Assembly (NCBI GenBank): GCA_017961365.1
Contig: JAGCXI010000020.1
Span: forward strand, 1 to 43,493
Length of the DNA: 43,493 nt
Direction of reading: 5' to 3'
Origin: Clostridia bacterium
GTDB taxonomy: Bacteria > Bacillota > Clostridia > Christensenellales > CAG-1252
In this document: piece by piece, positions 8,391-17,512 of the stretch
Position numbering within the stretch: position 1 is the stretch's first letter
Layout: every line of letters begins with the position of its first letter
Made by a program: the position numbers and the translations under genes
Notes under the pieces: model-generated
Database searches by the model: none
The model's input: only the letters and a program-made list of their open reading frames with translations
What the model was told of the DNA's origin: nothing

Positions 8391-10226
8391 ATGAAAGATT
8401 TTTCGTTCAAGAAGATCCTTGCGTTTGTCAAAAAGAAGAAGCCGATTTTTATCACGATCGCGATCGTGATCGCCGTGGCGATCGGCTTGAGCGTCGCCTC
8501 TTCGATCATGGGCAGCAGTCGTGTGACCGTGAAGAGCGAGGCATTCCGATTGGACGAAAAGACGGCGCTGGAGGCGGGCACGGTGTCGGGCGGCGGCAGA
8601 TATCGCAGAGGTGAGACCATTACGCTGAAAGCCACGCCGAATGCGGGATATAAGTTTGTCGGATGGACAAATGGCGATAAGAATAAGACGCAGGCGAGCG
8701 CGGAGGCGGAATACACCCTCGTCGTGCCCGAGAAGAGCATCACCCTTACGGCGATCTGGGAGCAGGAAGAATATGAAGCCACGCTCGTGATCGATCAGGA
8801 TATCAATGAATTGCAACACTTCTCTTACGTGGTGACGGATCAGACCATCTTCCTTTCCGAGCCGACGAAAGCGGGCTATACTTTCCTCGGTTGGCTCGGT
8901 GACGTGGAGCAGGAGGACGGGACGGTTTCGAGAGAAAAGGTGCAGGATTTTATCGAGCCCTCCGAGGCGAAAAGCGTTACGCTTTATGCGGATTGGGCGC
9001 TTTCTTATAATATCACGTACGTTTTGGACGAGGACGTTCGCGCGGCGAATGCGGCGAACCCGAATAACCCCACCACCTATACGAGCAGGACGCCCGTCAT
9101 TCTCGAGGCGCCCGTCTGTTATGAGCAAAAAGACGGCAAGCTCACGGGCGGATGGTACACCTTCGATCATTGGGAAATGGACGGTCGCGTCGTCACCGAG
9201 GTGAATACCTCTCTCAAGCCGAACGTTCCGGACACGGACGTCGAAGGGAAGAGCGTCACCCTCGTGGCAAAATGGAAGGACCTCGAGACCGCGGTGTATC
9301 ACACCGTTTCGGAGGACGGAAAATACGTGGAGCTCGGACATTATCCCTCCAAACGTCTTTCCGATCGCAAGATCCTGAGCGAGCTCAAAGCGGCGATCGA
9401 AGGCGGTCTGGAGCCCGATGCCCTGACGGGGTATTATACGTATAAAAATTCCATCTATGCGAAAGCCACGGCGGATCTTTATTCCAAGCCCTATGACGAC
9501 AAAGGGAAGAAGAACAGCGCCTACTATCCCCTTTATTTCGAAGACGGCGCGATGATCGACGAAGGGGAGGAATATTTCTTCATCGTCGAGCCCATCAAAT
9601 GGAGAGTCCTGAAAGGGGATCCCAAAGATCCGAATTCCGAGGTCTTGCTCCTCTCCGAGTCCGTCTTAACGGCGGGCGCTTTCAAAGCGGACAGCACCAC
9701 GCTATCCTATCAAGGACAGAATATCTACGGCGGGAATTGGGAAAACAGCGATGTCCGCGCTTTCTTGAACGGCGAGTTCTACAATGCTGCTTTCAAGTCC
9801 GGCGAAGCGGGTTTCATCCAAAAGACCACGGTCGATTACAGCAAGGCGACGATCAACAAGAAGTATAAGAAGAAGTCCTTCTCAAACGGCGCTTCCTGCG
9901 AGGATAACGTTTATTTGCTTTCGTACGCGGATCTCACGAACGAGGCGTACGGCTGGTCCAAGAAGAACAATAAAGAGGAGATAAAAAGAGTGGGCAAGAC
10001 CACCGACTATTCCAAGGTGATGGGCGCTTACAGCTGTTTGAATCAGATCAATGCGAAGGATCCTACCACGAAGGATGAATATGACTTCACGGCTTGGTGG
10101 CTCCGCTCTTCGGCGGACTTTGCGGATCGCGCGTCCGTGGTGACGGGTCCCGGCGCGGTCGGCTCGGTCAGCGTCGAGTCGAAATTTATCGGCATTCGTC
10201 CCGCGATCACCGTTAAGCTCGGCTGA
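8391..10226 (+). CDS. Membrane-anchored surface protein with InlB-type repeats and DUF6273-like domain
   Basis: The ATG at 8391 is preferred over an upstream in-frame ATG because GGGAGGA precedes it; the product is 611 residues. A lysine-rich start is followed by one membrane helix (about residues 18-40), so most of the chain is outside. Two Listeria-Bacteroides (InlB B) repeats follow, marked by GYKFVGWTNGD with LTAIWE and GYTFLGWLGD with LYADW; a third, less regular, ends in LVAKW. The C-terminal part has PIKWRVLKG, LLSESVL, GGNWENSDVRAFLNGEF and WWLRSSAD, the pattern of DUF6273 domains in Clostridia surface proteins. Adhesion or cell-surface display is plausible but unproven. No LPXTG motif is seen; anchoring is by the N-terminal helix. 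Confidence 0.82.
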   Translation: MKDFSFKKILAFVKKKKPIFITIAIVIAVAIGLSVASSIMGSSRVTVKSEAFRLDEKTALEAGTVSGGGRYRRGETITLKATPNAGYKFVGWTNGDKNKTQASAEAEYTLVVPEKSITLTAIWEQEEYEATLVIDQDINELQHFSYVVTDQTIFLSEPTKAGYTFLGWLGDVEQEDGTVSREKVQDFIEPSEAKSVTLYADWALSYNITYVLDEDVRAANAANPNNPTTYTSRTPVILEAPVCYEQKDGKLTGGWYTFDHWEMDGRVVTEVNTSLKPNVPDTDVEGKSVTLVAKWKDLETAVYHTVSEDGKYVELGHYPSKRLSDRKILSELKAAIEGGLEPDALTGYYTYKNSIYAKATADLYSKPYDDKGKKNSAYYPLYFEDGAMIDEGEEYFFIVEPIKWRVLKGDPKDPNSEVLLLSESVLTAGAFKADSTTLSYQGQNIYGGNWENSDVRAFLNGEFYNAAFKSGEAGFIQKTTVDYSKATINKKYKKKSFSNGASCEDNVYLLSYADLTNEAYGWSKKNNKEEIKRVGKTTDYSKVMGAYSCLNQINAKDPTTKDEYDFTAWWLRSSADFADRASVVTGPGAVGSVSVESKFIGIRPAITVKLG

Positions 10227-10256
10227 TCCGAGAGGATCCATATCGGAGGAAAAGAA

Positions 10257-10985
10257 ATGGCAACGTATGTTTTATTGGTGATCGGCGCGGTCTTTTTGAC
10301 GATTTTCCTGCTCTTTCGCACGAAGGAGGGAGGCATCCTCCCCGCGGCGTTGAAGACGATCACGAGTCTTCTTTTCGTGGGGACGGCGATAGCCGCCATT
10401 TTCGGGAATTATACTTTAACGGGCGTCTTGAATGCGGACAAGATCCGCTTTATGGGGCTCATCGTGATGGGGCTCGTTTGCGGGCTCATCGGAGACCTTA
10501 CGCTCGATCTCAAAATCACCTATCGCGACAGTAATCTCCGCCACAGCGATCTTTATACTTATTTCGGCATGGCGGCATTCGGCGCGGGACATCTCTTTTA
10601 TATCATCGCGGTGGCGCTTTATTTCGGGTTTTCCCCTTGGACGCTCCTCATTGCGGCGGGCGTGACGGCGCTGATCTTCTGCGTGAGCATCTTCGTCATG
10701 AAGATGTCTTTCGGGAAGTTCTTCCTCCCGAGCGTGTTTTACGCTTTCTTGCTGACGCTTTTCCTCTCCGCGACGGTCGCGGCGGGGATCCTTGCGGGCT
10801 TCTCTCTGACCGTGGTCTTGCTCATCATCGGCGCGGGGCTTTTCCTCCTCTCCGACCTCGTGCTTTCGATGATCTATTTCGACGGGAACGAGGCGAGATT
10901 TATGATCGTCATCAATCACGTCCTCTATTACGCGGCGCAGTTCCTCATCGCTCTCAGCATTTTCTATCTCGCGGTCATTTTGTAA
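10257..10985 (+). CDS. YhhN-family (lysoplasmalogenase-like) membrane protein
   Basis: The 242-residue product has about eight hydrophobic helices and almost no soluble part. CGLIGDLTLDL near residues 78-88, FGAGHLFYIIAV near 107-118, LLSDLVLSM near 202-210 and HVLYYAAQFLIALS near the C-terminus correspond to the conserved aspartates, histidine and YY-A-Q-x-L-I segment of the YhhN family. Some members (TMEM86B) hydrolyse the vinyl ether bond of lysoplasmalogens; plasmalogens do occur in anaerobic Clostridia, which makes that role possible here. ATCGGAGGAAAAG sits directly before the ATG. The 30-base gap after the surface protein gene suggests cotranscription. Confidence 0.8.
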   Translation: MATYVLLVIGAVFLTIFLLFRTKEGGILPAALKTITSLLFVGTAIAAIFGNYTLTGVLNADKIRFMGLIVMGLVCGLIGDLTLDLKITYRDSNLRHSDLYTYFGMAAFGAGHLFYIIAVALYFGFSPWTLLIAAGVTALIFCVSIFVMKMSFGKFFLPSVFYAFLLTLFLSATVAAGILAGFSLTVVLLIIGAGLFLLSDLVLSMIYFDGNEARFMIVINHVLYYAAQFLIALSIFYLAVIL

Positions 10986-10993
10986 AAGTCCGC

Positions 10994-11110
10994 ATGATCG
11001 GAAAGCGGGATAAGAAAAGGAACGTATTCAGGCGGCGCAAAGCGGCGGAAGAGAAGGATCGCCTCGATCCGAAAGACGAAAATCCCGCCCTTGCGCCGTC
11101 TTTCGCATAG
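10994..11110 (+). CDS. Doubtful small basic ORF, 38 residues
   Basis: An ATG nine bases after the YhhN gene opens a 38-codon frame giving a very charged peptide. Its codon choice resembles its neighbours, but no ribosome site precedes it. The same DNA folds into nested stems: CGGCGCAA (11033-11040) with TTGCGCCG (11091-11098), enclosing GGATCG-CCT-CGATCC (11056-11070). It may be non-coding structure rather than a gene. Confidence 0.2.
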   Translation: MIGKRDKKRNVFRRRKAAEEKDRLDPKDENPALAPSFA

Positions 11111-11167
11111 TGCGTTCGGACGCGCGAGATCACTATATCTGGTGGTAAAAGCGGAAAAAGTTCTTAA

Positions 11168-11183
11168 ATTAAGCATTCTTAAT
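11168..11183. promoter_or_regulatory. 16-bp palindrome upstream of S10 promoter
   Basis: ATTAAGCATTCTTAAT is a palindrome apart from its centre and lies 31 bases upstream of the rpsJ operon -35 box. A copy differing at one central base (ATTAAGAATTCTTAAT) is at 27998-28013, upstream of the EAL/AAA block. It could be a protein-binding site; the surrounding AT-rich DNA could equally act as a promoter UP element. Confidence 0.5.
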
Positions 11184-11213
11184 CAAAATTAACAAAACTT
11201 AATAATATTGAAT

Positions 11214-11242
11214 TTGACAAGAAATCGGCTATTTTATATAAT
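11214..11242 (+). promoter_or_regulatory. Consensus promoter of the S10-spc-alpha run
   Basis: TTGACA (11214-11219), a 17-base spacer and TATAAT (11237-11242) match the sigma-A consensus at every position. The sequence upstream is rich in A and T tracts, as expected of an UP element. Transcription should start near 11249, giving a leader of about 200 bases. Confidence 0.92.
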
Positions 11243-11249
11243 AAACAAG

Positions 11250-11447
11250 CATTGCCAAAGGTATGCTCTTTGACGGATGATGCGCGAAGTTACCTATTCC
11301 GGGGATAATTCGTGCGGACCAGCCCGATAAAAGCGGGCGCTAACTCGTAAATGGCGGCAGGTAGAACCTGCCTTATATTTAGAGGGAGCATGAAACACAC
11401 GGCAGCGCGGAGTAAATTGAGTTAGGAATAACAGGAGGAAGTAAAAA
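11250..11447 (+). promoter_or_regulatory. Structured leader of the S10 operon
   Basis: About 200 bases separate the promoter from rpsJ. CG-a-AGTTA (11285-11292) pairs with TAACTCG (11341-11347), enclosing two arms: TCCG/CGGA (11298-11301, 11315-11318) and GCCCG/CGGGC (11322-11326, 11334-11338). This makes a three-way junction. A separate perfect hairpin, GGCAGGT-AGA-ACCTGCC, follows at 11356-11372. AGGAGG at 11433-11438 serves rpsJ. S10 operons are autoregulated through such leaders in some bacteria (L4 in E. coli), but I recognise no named motif. Confidence 0.5.
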
Positions 11448-11756
11448 ATGGCAGGACAAACTATCAGAATCAAACTTAAGTCGTATGATCATGAGCTCGT
11501 GGACAGCGTTGCCACCAAGATCGTGGACGTTATCACGAAGAACGGTGCGAAGATCTCGGGCCCGATCCCCCTTCCCACGGAGCGTGAGATCGTGACGATC
11601 CTTCGCGCTACGCATAAATATAAGGATTCGCGCGAACAGTTTGAGATGAGGACGCACAAGCGTCTTATAGATATTTATAATCCTTCCGCGAAGGTCGTTC
11701 AGTGCTTGATGAGTGTGGACGTTCCCGCCGGCGTGGATATAAAGATCAAGCTTTAA
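11448..11756 (+). CDS. rpsJ: Ribosomal protein S10
   Basis: This 30S head protein, also a partner of NusB in transcription antitermination, is 102 residues, the normal length. The start [20 protein letters not shown] and the centre [17 protein letters not shown] are near-invariant S10 sequences, and the C-terminus ends with the usual [19 protein letters not shown] lies nine bases before the ATG. It is the first gene of the run, downstream of the long leader, as in most Bacillota that lack tuf at this position. Confidence 0.98.
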   Translation: MAGQTIRIKLKSYDHELVDSVATKIVDVITKNGAKISGPIPLPTEREIVTILRATHKYKDSREQFEMRTHKRLIDIYNPSAKVVQCLMSVDVPAGVDIKIKL

Positions 11757-11788
11757 TTTCGTAATTTTTTTGGAGGTGAACTTTATCT

Positions 11789-12421
11789 ATGAATAAAGCA
11801 ATCGTCGGTAAGAAGCTTGGCATGAGCCAAGTATTTGCACAGGATGGGCAAGTGATCCCCGTGACGGTGATCGAAGCAGGCCCATGTCCCGTCGTGCATA
11901 TCAAGACAATGGAAAAAGACGGCTATGAGGCGCTTCAGGTCGCGTTCTGCGAGACCACGAAGAAGCTGAATAAGCCGCAGGCAGGTGTGTTCGCGAAAGC
12001 GAAGGTCCCCGCTTCCCGTTATCTGAAAGAGCTCAAGCTCGATATCAGCGGCGCGGAAGTCGGCAAGACCGTGCTGACCGTGGCACAGTTCGCAGAGGGT
12101 GACAAAGTGGACGTCAGCGGCGTTTCCAAAGGTCATGGTTTCTCGGGCGTTATCAAGAGATGGAATGCGCAGCGCGTCGGTTCCATGTCCCACGGTACCG
12201 GTCCGATCCATCGTTCGGTGGGTTCCATGGCGGCAAACTCCGACCCGAGCAGAGTGTTTAAGAATAAGCACATGGCGGGACAGTACGGACATGAGAACGT
12301 CACGGTGCAGAATCTCGAAGTGGTGAAAGTGGATGCCGAGAAGAATCTCATCCTCGTGAAGGGCGGCGTGCCCGGACCGAAGGGCGGTCTTCTGCTTCTC
12401 AGAGATTCCGTGAAGGCGTAA
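11789..12421 (+). CDS. rplC: Ribosomal protein L3
   Basis: L3 is an early 23S-binding protein that reaches the peptidyl-transferase centre. The 210-residue product starts with [14 protein letters not shown], a hallmark of bacterial L3, and contains the loop [12 protein letters not shown] followed by [18 protein letters not shown], which inserts in the rRNA core. GGAGGTGA precedes the ATG after a T-rich gap of 32 bases from rpsJ; the T-run has no stem ahead of it, so it is not a terminator. Confidence 0.98.
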   Translation: MNKAIVGKKLGMSQVFAQDGQVIPVTVIEAGPCPVVHIKTMEKDGYEALQVAFCETTKKLNKPQAGVFAKAKVPASRYLKELKLDISGAEVGKTVLTVAQFAEGDKVDVSGVSKGHGFSGVIKRWNAQRVGSMSHGTGPIHRSVGSMAANSDPSRVFKNKHMAGQYGHENVTVQNLEVVKVDAEKNLILVKGGVPGPKGGLLLLRDSVKA

Positions 12422-12434
12422 GGAGAGTAGGATT

Positions 12435-13061
12435 ATGTTGGTTAAAGTTTATGACAAAGAAGCAAAGGAAATAGACAGCATTGAGCTCTCTGACGCAGTC
12501 TTTGCGCAAGAGTATAACGAAGCGATCATCCATCAGTGCGTCGTCGCACAGATGAATAATATGCGCCAGGGCACGAAGAGCACGCTCACCCGCACGGAAG
12601 TGAAGGGCGGCGGCAGGAAGCCTTGGAGGCAGAAGGGCACCGGTAATGCAAGACAGGGCAGTACCCGCGCTCCGCAGTGGATCAAAGGCGGCGTGGTTTT
12701 TGCGCCGAAGCCCCGTGACTTCTCTCAGAAGGTCAATAAGACCATGAAGAGAGAGGCATTGAAGAGCGCTCTTTCTTATAAGTTCGCGAATGCGGAAGCC
12801 ATCGTGGTGGATTCCCTCGCCTTGGAAGAAGCGAAGACCAAGAAGATGGTGGCTGTCCTCGATAAGTTCGATATGGAGAAGAGCATCTTGGTGGTGCTCG
12901 GAGATCATGACGAGAACGCTGTTATCGCAGCGCGCAATCTCCCGGGCGTGACCACCATTCATGCGGATCTCATCAATGTTCTCGACGTTGTGGCGAATGC
13001 GAAGTGCTTGTTCACGAAAGAAGCGGTGCTCGCGATCGAGAAGAAGTACGTAGAGGCGTAG
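12435..13061 (+). CDS. rplD: Ribosomal protein L4
   Basis: L4 binds 23S rRNA domain I and lines the exit tunnel; in E. coli it also represses the S10 operon. The 208-residue product carries the basic loop [20 protein letters not shown] near residues 53-72, followed by [11 protein letters not shown], both diagnostic. It lies 13 bases after rplC with AGGAGAG upstream. Because the operon has a structured leader, L4 is one candidate ligand for feedback control, but that is inference. Confidence 0.98.
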   Translation: MLVKVYDKEAKEIDSIELSDAVFAQEYNEAIIHQCVVAQMNNMRQGTKSTLTRTEVKGGGRKPWRQKGTGNARQGSTRAPQWIKGGVVFAPKPRDFSQKVNKTMKREALKSALSYKFANAEAIVVDSLALEEAKTKKMVAVLDKFDMEKSILVVLGDHDENAVIAARNLPGVTTIHADLINVLDVVANAKCLFTKEAVLAIEKKYVEA

Positions 13062-13072
13062 GAGGTAAAGGT

Positions 13073-13363
13073 ATGAATAGTTTTGATATTATAATTAAAC
13101 CTATACTGTCCGAGAAGAGCTTCAGCGGCATCCAGATGAAGAGATACACCTTCAAAGTGGCGAAGAACGCGACGAAGGTGGATATCAAGAGAGCGGTTGA
13201 AGAAGTGTTCGGCGTGGAGGTGGCGAAAGTCAATACCGTAAACGTGCAAGGCAAAGTGAAGAGACGCGGCGCGACGTCCGGCAAGAGGCCCGACTATAAG
13301 AAAGCGATCGTGCAGCTCACAGAGCAGAGCAAGAGCATCGAGTTCTTCGACAGTTTGACGTAA
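13073..13363 (+). CDS. rplW: Ribosomal protein L23
   Basis: L23 sits at the exit of the peptide tunnel and docks trigger factor and SRP. The start at 13073 is set by GGAGGT just after the rplD stop; an upstream in-frame start lies inside rplD and is discarded. The resulting 96 residues match the family: [11 protein letters not shown] at the N-terminus, [20 protein letters not shown] in the middle and the tunnel-side basic loop with [17 protein letters not shown]. Confidence 0.97.
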   Translation: MNSFDIIIKPILSEKSFSGIQMKRYTFKVAKNATKVDIKRAVEEVFGVEVAKVNTVNVQGKVKRRGATSGKRPDYKKAIVQLTEQSKSIEFFDSLT

Positions 13364-13378
13364 TAGGAGGGCGGAAAG

Positions 13379-14209
13379 ATGGCTATTAAGAGATATAATC
13401 CCACTACTGCGGGTCGCCGTGGAATGAGCGTTTCGACGTTCGAAGAGCTCCAAGGCGTGCAAGCCCCCGAGAAGTCCCTGCTTGAGCTCAAGAAAAAGAG
13501 CGGCGGCAGAAACGCGACGGGAAGGATCACGGTCAGACATATCGGCGGTGGAAATAGGCAGAAATACAGAATCATCGATTTCAAGAGAAATAAGGATAAC
13601 GTGCCCGCGAAGGTGATCGGCATTCAGTACGATCCGAATCGCACGGTGAATATCGCGCTCCTGCAGTACGAAGACGGCGAGAAGAGATACATCCTCGCGC
13701 CGGACGGCCTCAAAGTGGGCGACGTCGTGGTGAGCGGCGCGGAAGTGGATATCAAGCTCGGCAATTGCTTGCCCTTGTCCTCCATCCCCGTCGGTACCTT
13801 CATCCATAATATCGAGATGCACGTGGGCCGCGGCGGCGTGATCGCTCGTTCGGCGGGCATCAGCGCGCAGCTTATGGCGAAAGAGAATAAAGGCGCGATC
13901 ATCAAGATGCCCAGCGGCGAGATGAGATACGTTCCCCTCAATTGTCGCGCGACGATCGGCGAGCTCGGAAATAAAGACAACGAGATCGTTTCCCTCGGTA
14001 AAGCGGGCAGAAAGAGACATATGGGCACGCGTCCGACCGTCCGTGGTGTGGTCATGAACCCCTGCGATCACCCGCACGGCGGTGGTGAAGGTAAGAGCCC
14101 GGTCGGTATGGCAAGTCCTGTTACTCCTTGGGGTAAGCCGGCGCTCGGTTACAAGACCCGCAAGAAGAAGAACGCATCGAACAAGTTCATCATTAAGCGC
14201 GTGAACTAA
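13379..14209 (+). CDS. rplB: Ribosomal protein L2
   Basis: L2 is needed for subunit joining and peptidyl-transferase activity. The 276-residue product has the expected N-terminal [15 protein letters not shown], the central [12 protein letters not shown] and the C-terminal [17 protein letters not shown], whose histidine is the conserved active-centre residue. The gene follows rplW by 15 bases. Length and motifs are entirely ordinary. Confidence 0.98.
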   Translation: MAIKRYNPTTAGRRGMSVSTFEELQGVQAPEKSLLELKKKSGGRNATGRITVRHIGGGNRQKYRIIDFKRNKDNVPAKVIGIQYDPNRTVNIALLQYEDGEKRYILAPDGLKVGDVVVSGAEVDIKLGNCLPLSSIPVGTFIHNIEMHVGRGGVIARSAGISAQLMAKENKGAIIKMPSGEMRYVPLNCRATIGELGNKDNEIVSLGKAGRKRHMGTRPTVRGVVMNPCDHPHGGGEGKSPVGMASPVTPWGKPALGYKTRKKKNASNKFIIKRVN

Positions 14210-14220
14210 GGGAGGGAGCA

Positions 14221-14499
14221 ATGAGCAGATCTGTTAAGAAAGGACCTTACGTAGAAGAAAGGTTATTGAAAAGAATACAAGCCATGAACGACGCGAACGA
14301 GAAGAAGGCGATCAAGACTTGGTCGAGAGCGAGCACGATCTTCCCGGATATGATCGGACATACGATCGCCGTTCATGACGGCAGAAAGCACGTACCCGTG
14401 TACATCACGGAGGATATGGTAGGATGCAAGCTCGGCGAGTTTGTCCCCACCAGAACGTTTAAGGGACACCCCGGCAGCAAGAGCGCTGCTTCGAAATAG
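14221..14499 (+). CDS. rpsS: Ribosomal protein S19
   Basis: S19 forms a complex with S13 in the 30S head and contacts the A-site tRNA. The 92-residue product begins [18 protein letters not shown] and contains [22 protein letters not shown] and [12 protein letters not shown], all family signatures. GGGAGGGAGC before the ATG overlaps the short spacer from rplB. Nothing unusual is seen. Confidence 0.98.
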   Translation: MSRSVKKGPYVEERLLKRIQAMNDANEKKAIKTWSRASTIFPDMIGHTIAVHDGRKHVPVYITEDMVGCKLGEFVPTRTFKGHPGSKSAASK

Positions 14500-14507
14500 G
14501 AGGACTT

Positions 14508-14897
14508 ATGGCTAAGCGCATTAGAGAGAAGAGCAAAGCTCGCAAGGAAAACGCGGATAAGCGCCCGATGGCGACCGCGAAGTACATCAGGATATCTCCC
14601 TTCAAAGTCCGTATCGTCCTCGACATCATTCGTGGCAAGAGCTATACCGACGCCGCGGCTATTCTGAAGAATACGAATAAGTCCGCCGCGCCCGTGGTGT
14701 TGAAAGTGCTTGATTCCGCTGCGGCGAATGCGGAGCACAGAGACAATATCAGTAAGAGCGACCTGTTCGTGGCGGAAGCCTTCGCGGATCAGGGCCCGAC
14801 GCTCAAGAGGATCATGCCCCGCGCAAAAGGCCGTGCATATCGCATCTTGAAACGTACGAGCCACATCACCGTGATACTCGACAGCTCGAATAAGTAG
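14508..14897 (+). CDS. rplV: Ribosomal protein L22
   Basis: L22 spans the exit tunnel; its beta hairpin contributes to the tunnel constriction. The product is 129 residues, somewhat longer than the usual 110, because about 18 charged residues precede the conserved start [20 protein letters not shown]. The hairpin region appears as [18 protein letters not shown] and the end as RTSHITVIL. It starts eight bases after rpsS with AGGAGG overlapping the gap. Confidence 0.97.
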   Translation: MAKRIREKSKARKENADKRPMATAKYIRISPFKVRIVLDIIRGKSYTDAAAILKNTNKSAAPVVLKVLDSAAANAEHRDNISKSDLFVAEAFADQGPTLKRIMPRAKGRAYRILKRTSHITVILDSSNK

Positions 14898-14907
14898 GAG
14901 GTAGACG

Positions 14908-15666
14908 ATGGGACAGAAAGTAAATCCTAACGGACTCAGAATAGGAATTATCAAAGATTGGGAAGCCCAGTGGTTCGCCGGCAAGAAGGATTTCGGCAGC
15001 TATCTTTTGGAGGACAACCAGATCAGACACTTCATCAAAGACGTTTATAAGCCCGAACTCAAGGCGACGTCCGAAGAGCCTGTGGCGCAGGAAGGCGAGA
15101 AGTTCCCCAAGAAGCTGGACGACAGACCCCGTATCTCGCGCGTCGACATCGAGAGATGCGACAAGTATCTTAAGGTGAAAGTCTTCACCGCCCGTCCGGG
15201 TCTCCTCATCGGAGCGAAGGGCGTCGGCACCGAGAAGATCCGCGCAGCCGTGGTCAAGATCGCGAAGAAGAACGGACATAATTACGGCGCGGTGCTCATC
15301 GAGTTCATCCCCGTAAAAGTGGCGGATGCGGACGCGCAGCTTGTGGCGGAAGATATCGCGAATCAGCTCGAGAAGAGAGTGAGCTTCCGCAGAGCGATGA
15401 AGCTTGCGATGTCCAGAGCGAATAAAGCCGGCGTGAAGGGTATCAAGACCATGGTCTCCGGCAGATTGGACGGCGCGGAGATCGCGCGTACCGAGCAGTA
15501 TCACGAGGGATCCATCCCCCTCCAGACCTTGCGTGCCGACATCGATTACGGTTTCGCGGAGGCGCACACCACGTACGGACGTATCGGTGTGAAAGTGTGG
15601 ATCTACAAGGGCGAAGTGCTTGTCAAGAAAGCGCAACCTGCCCAAACGGAAGGAGGTGAAGCGTAA
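14908..15666 (+). CDS. rpsC: Ribosomal protein S3
   Basis: S3 lies at the mRNA entry of the 30S subunit and has helicase-like activity with S4 and S5. The product is 252 residues, starting [20 protein letters not shown]. The type II KH segment is seen as [19 protein letters not shown] near residues 94-112, and the C-terminal domain ends with [16 protein letters not shown]. Its stop overlaps the rplP start by one base, and its last codons hold the GGAGGTGA ribosome site for rplP. Confidence 0.98.
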   Translation: MGQKVNPNGLRIGIIKDWEAQWFAGKKDFGSYLLEDNQIRHFIKDVYKPELKATSEEPVAQEGEKFPKKLDDRPRISRVDIERCDKYLKVKVFTARPGLLIGAKGVGTEKIRAAVVKIAKKNGHNYGAVLIEFIPVKVADADAQLVAEDIANQLEKRVSFRRAMKLAMSRANKAGVKGIKTMVSGRLDGAEIARTEQYHEGSIPLQTLRADIDYGFAEAHTTYGRIGVKVWIYKGEVLVKKAQPAQTEGGEA

Positions 15667-16103
15667 TGTTAATGCCGAAAAGGGTCAAGCGTAGAAAGGT
15701 TTCTCGCGGCCGCATGAAAGGAAAAGCAAATAAAGGCAATAAGATCGCTTACGGCGAGATCGCTTTGGTGGCGGAAGAATGCGGATGGGTCACTTCGAAT
15801 CAGATCGAAGCCGCTCGTGTCGCAATGACGCGTTTCACCAAGAGAGGCGGACAAGTGTGGATCGACATCTTCCCCCACAAGCCCGTCACGAAGAAGCCTG
15901 CCGAGACTCGCATGGGTAGCGGTAAGGGATCCCCGGAATATTGGGTAGCCGTGGTCAAACCCGGCAGAGTTATGTTCGAGATGGCAGGCATCGACCTCAC
16001 CATCGCGAAGGAAGCGTTGAGGCTTGCCTCGCACAAATTACCCGTGAAGTCTAAAATCGTTGTGAAGGAGACTCCCGTAGCAACGGAAGGCGGTGAAGAA
16101 TAA
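15666..16103 (+). CDS. rplP: Ribosomal protein L16
   Basis: L16 organises the A-site region of the 50S subunit. The 145-residue product starts [19 protein letters not shown], the usual beginning, and contains [20 protein letters not shown] and the glycine-rich [14 protein letters not shown] that inserts near the tRNA acceptor arm. The ATG shares a base with the rpsC stop, indicating translational coupling. The next gene is coupled in the same way. Confidence 0.98.
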   Translation: MLMPKRVKRRKVSRGRMKGKANKGNKIAYGEIALVAEECGWVTSNQIEAARVAMTRFTKRGGQVWIDIFPHKPVTKKPAETRMGSGKGSPEYWVAVVKPGRVMFEMAGIDLTIAKEALRLASHKLPVKSKIVVKETPVATEGGEE

Positions 16104-16318
16104 TGAAAGCCAAGAAGTATAATGAAATGAGCACGAGCGAGCTCGACAAAGAGCTTGCGAAGTTGAAGTCGCAGCTTTTCAACCTCCGTTTTCAGCACGC
16201 CGCAGGGCAGCTCACCAATAACAGTGCGTTGAAAAATTGCAAGCGCGATATCGCAAGAGTGAATACCATACTTCGTCAGAGAGAGTTAAAGCTCCTGGAT
16301 GAAGCTTCGGCGAAGTAG
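16103..16318 (+). CDS. rpmC: Ribosomal protein L29
   Basis: L29 sits near the tunnel exit beside L23. The 71-residue product is two helices, with the conserved LAKLKSQLFNLRFQHAAGQL and NCKRDIARVNTILRQREL. Its ATG overlaps the rplP stop by one base, with GGCGGTGA upstream as ribosome site. Length and sequence are normal. Confidence 0.97.
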   Translation: MKAKKYNEMSTSELDKELAKLKSQLFNLRFQHAAGQLTNNSALKNCKRDIARVNTILRQRELKLLDEASAK

Positions 16319-16330
16319 GGAGGAAAGTAA

Positions 16331-16597
16331 ATGGAAAACGCAATTGAAAGAAATTTGAGAAAGAGCAGGGTCGGCATCGTCGTCAGCGACAAGATGGAGA
16401 AGACCATCGTCGTCGCCGTCGAAGTGAAGTATAAGCACCCGCTCTATAAGAAGACCGTACGTATCACCAATAAGTACAAGGTGCATGACGAAGAGAATGC
16501 AGCGCATATCGGCGATACCGTTGAGATCGTCGAGACCCGCCCCCTGAGCAAAGAGAAGCGTTGGAGACTCGTCGAGATCATCAGCAGAGCGAAGTAA
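16331..16597 (+). CDS. rpsQ: Ribosomal protein S17
   Basis: S17 is a primary 16S-binding protein. The 88-residue OB-fold product has [20 protein letters not shown] at the start, [20 protein letters not shown] in the middle and [20 protein letters not shown] near the end, which together are unmistakable. It follows rpmC by 12 bases with GGGAGGAAAG upstream. Confidence 0.98.
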   Translation: MENAIERNLRKSRVGIVVSDKMEKTIVVAVEVKYKHPLYKKTVRITNKYKVHDEENAAHIGDTVEIVETRPLSKEKRWRLVEIISRAK

Positions 16598-16610
16598 GGA
16601 GGCGAGAACT

Positions 16611-16979
16611 ATGATACAACCACAAAGCAGATTGGTAGTTGCGGATAATACCGGCGCCAAAGAGATCATGTGTATCAAGGTGCTTGGCGGCTCTTTCCGC
16701 AAGTTCGGAAATATCGGCGACGTGATCGTGGCTTCCGTCAAGACGGCGACCCCCGGCGGCACCGTGAAGAAGGGCGACGTCGTGAAGGCGGTCATCGTTC
16801 GTTCGGTGCGCGGCATCGGCAGAAAGGACGGCTCCCACATTCGTTTCGACGAGAATGCGGCGGTCATCATCGACAACCAGAAGCAGCCCCGCGGCACCCG
16901 TATCTTTGGGCCCATCGCGAGGGAATTGAGAGATAAGGATTATATGAAGATCATCTCTCTTGCTCCCGAAGTGCTGTAA
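16611..16979 (+). CDS. rplN: Ribosomal protein L14
   Basis: L14 forms part of an inter-subunit bridge and is the docking site of silencing factor RsfS. The 122-residue product begins [20 protein letters not shown] and has [26 protein letters not shown] and [20 protein letters not shown], all conserved. It lies 13 bases after rpsQ, with AAGGAGG in the gap. Nothing unusual. Confidence 0.98.
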   Translation: MIQPQSRLVVADNTGAKEIMCIKVLGGSFRKFGNIGDVIVASVKTATPGGTVKKGDVVKAVIVRSVRGIGRKDGSHIRFDENAAVIIDNQKQPRGTRIFGPIARELRDKDYMKIISLAPEVL

Positions 16980-16992
16980 GGAGGACGACATT

Positions 16993-17511
16993 ATGGAAAT
17001 TAAGAAAGGCGACAATGTAGTCGTGATCTCCGGCGAGGAGAAAGGCAAGAAGGCCTCCGTCATCAAGGCGTATCCCGATAAGCGCAAGGTCGTGCTCGAG
17101 GGCGTCAATATGGTGACCAAGCACATGAAGGCGAGAAGCGCGAATCAGCCGGGCGGCAAGATCGAGCAGCCCGCGCCCATCGACGTCTCGAACGTGATGC
17201 TCGTTTGCCCCGTCTGCGGACAGCCCACCAAGGTTGCGCATGGCAAGGCGGACGGCAAGAACGTCAGAACGTGCAAGAAGTGCGGCGCCGTGATCGACGT
17301 GAAGGCGGCTCCGAAGAAGGCTACCGCGAAGAAGACCAAGAAATCCGTGAAGAAATCCACGGAAGAAGAGGCGCTTCCCACGACCGAGGAAGCCGTCGTC
17401 GAGACGCCCGTGACCGAGGAAGCTCCCAAGGCGAAGAAGGCCACGAGAAAGACCGCGACGAAGAAAGCGGCGGCTCCCGCAGCGGACGCAACGGAAACGG
17501 AGGTAAAGTAA
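16993..17511 (+). CDS. rplX: Ribosomal protein L24 with long C-terminal tail
   Basis: L24 starts 50S assembly. The start at 16993 follows AAGGAGGA; an in-frame start further upstream lies within rplN and is discarded. The 172-residue product has the KOW motif ([20 protein letters not shown]), the VNMVTKHMK segment and a zinc-ribbon-like CPVC...CKKC pair near residues 74-104. Normal L24 ends soon after this, at about 105 residues. Here some 65 more residues follow, first Lys/Ala/Thr-rich, then with Glu/Thr/Val/Ala blocks. The tail looks disordered and has no recognisable domain. Confidence 0.96.
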   Translation: MEIKKGDNVVVISGEEKGKKASVIKAYPDKRKVVLEGVNMVTKHMKARSANQPGGKIEQPAPIDVSNVMLVCPVCGQPTKVAHGKADGKNVRTCKKCGAVIDVKAAPKKATAKKTKKSVKKSTEEEALPTTEEAVVETPVTEEAPKAKKATRKTATKKAAAPAADATETEVK

Positions 17512-17512
17512 A

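Noticed and set aside
11757-11788. Terminator between rpsJ and rplC
   Set aside because: There is a T-run (11765-11771) but no stem ahead of it, and rplC follows with its own ribosome site.
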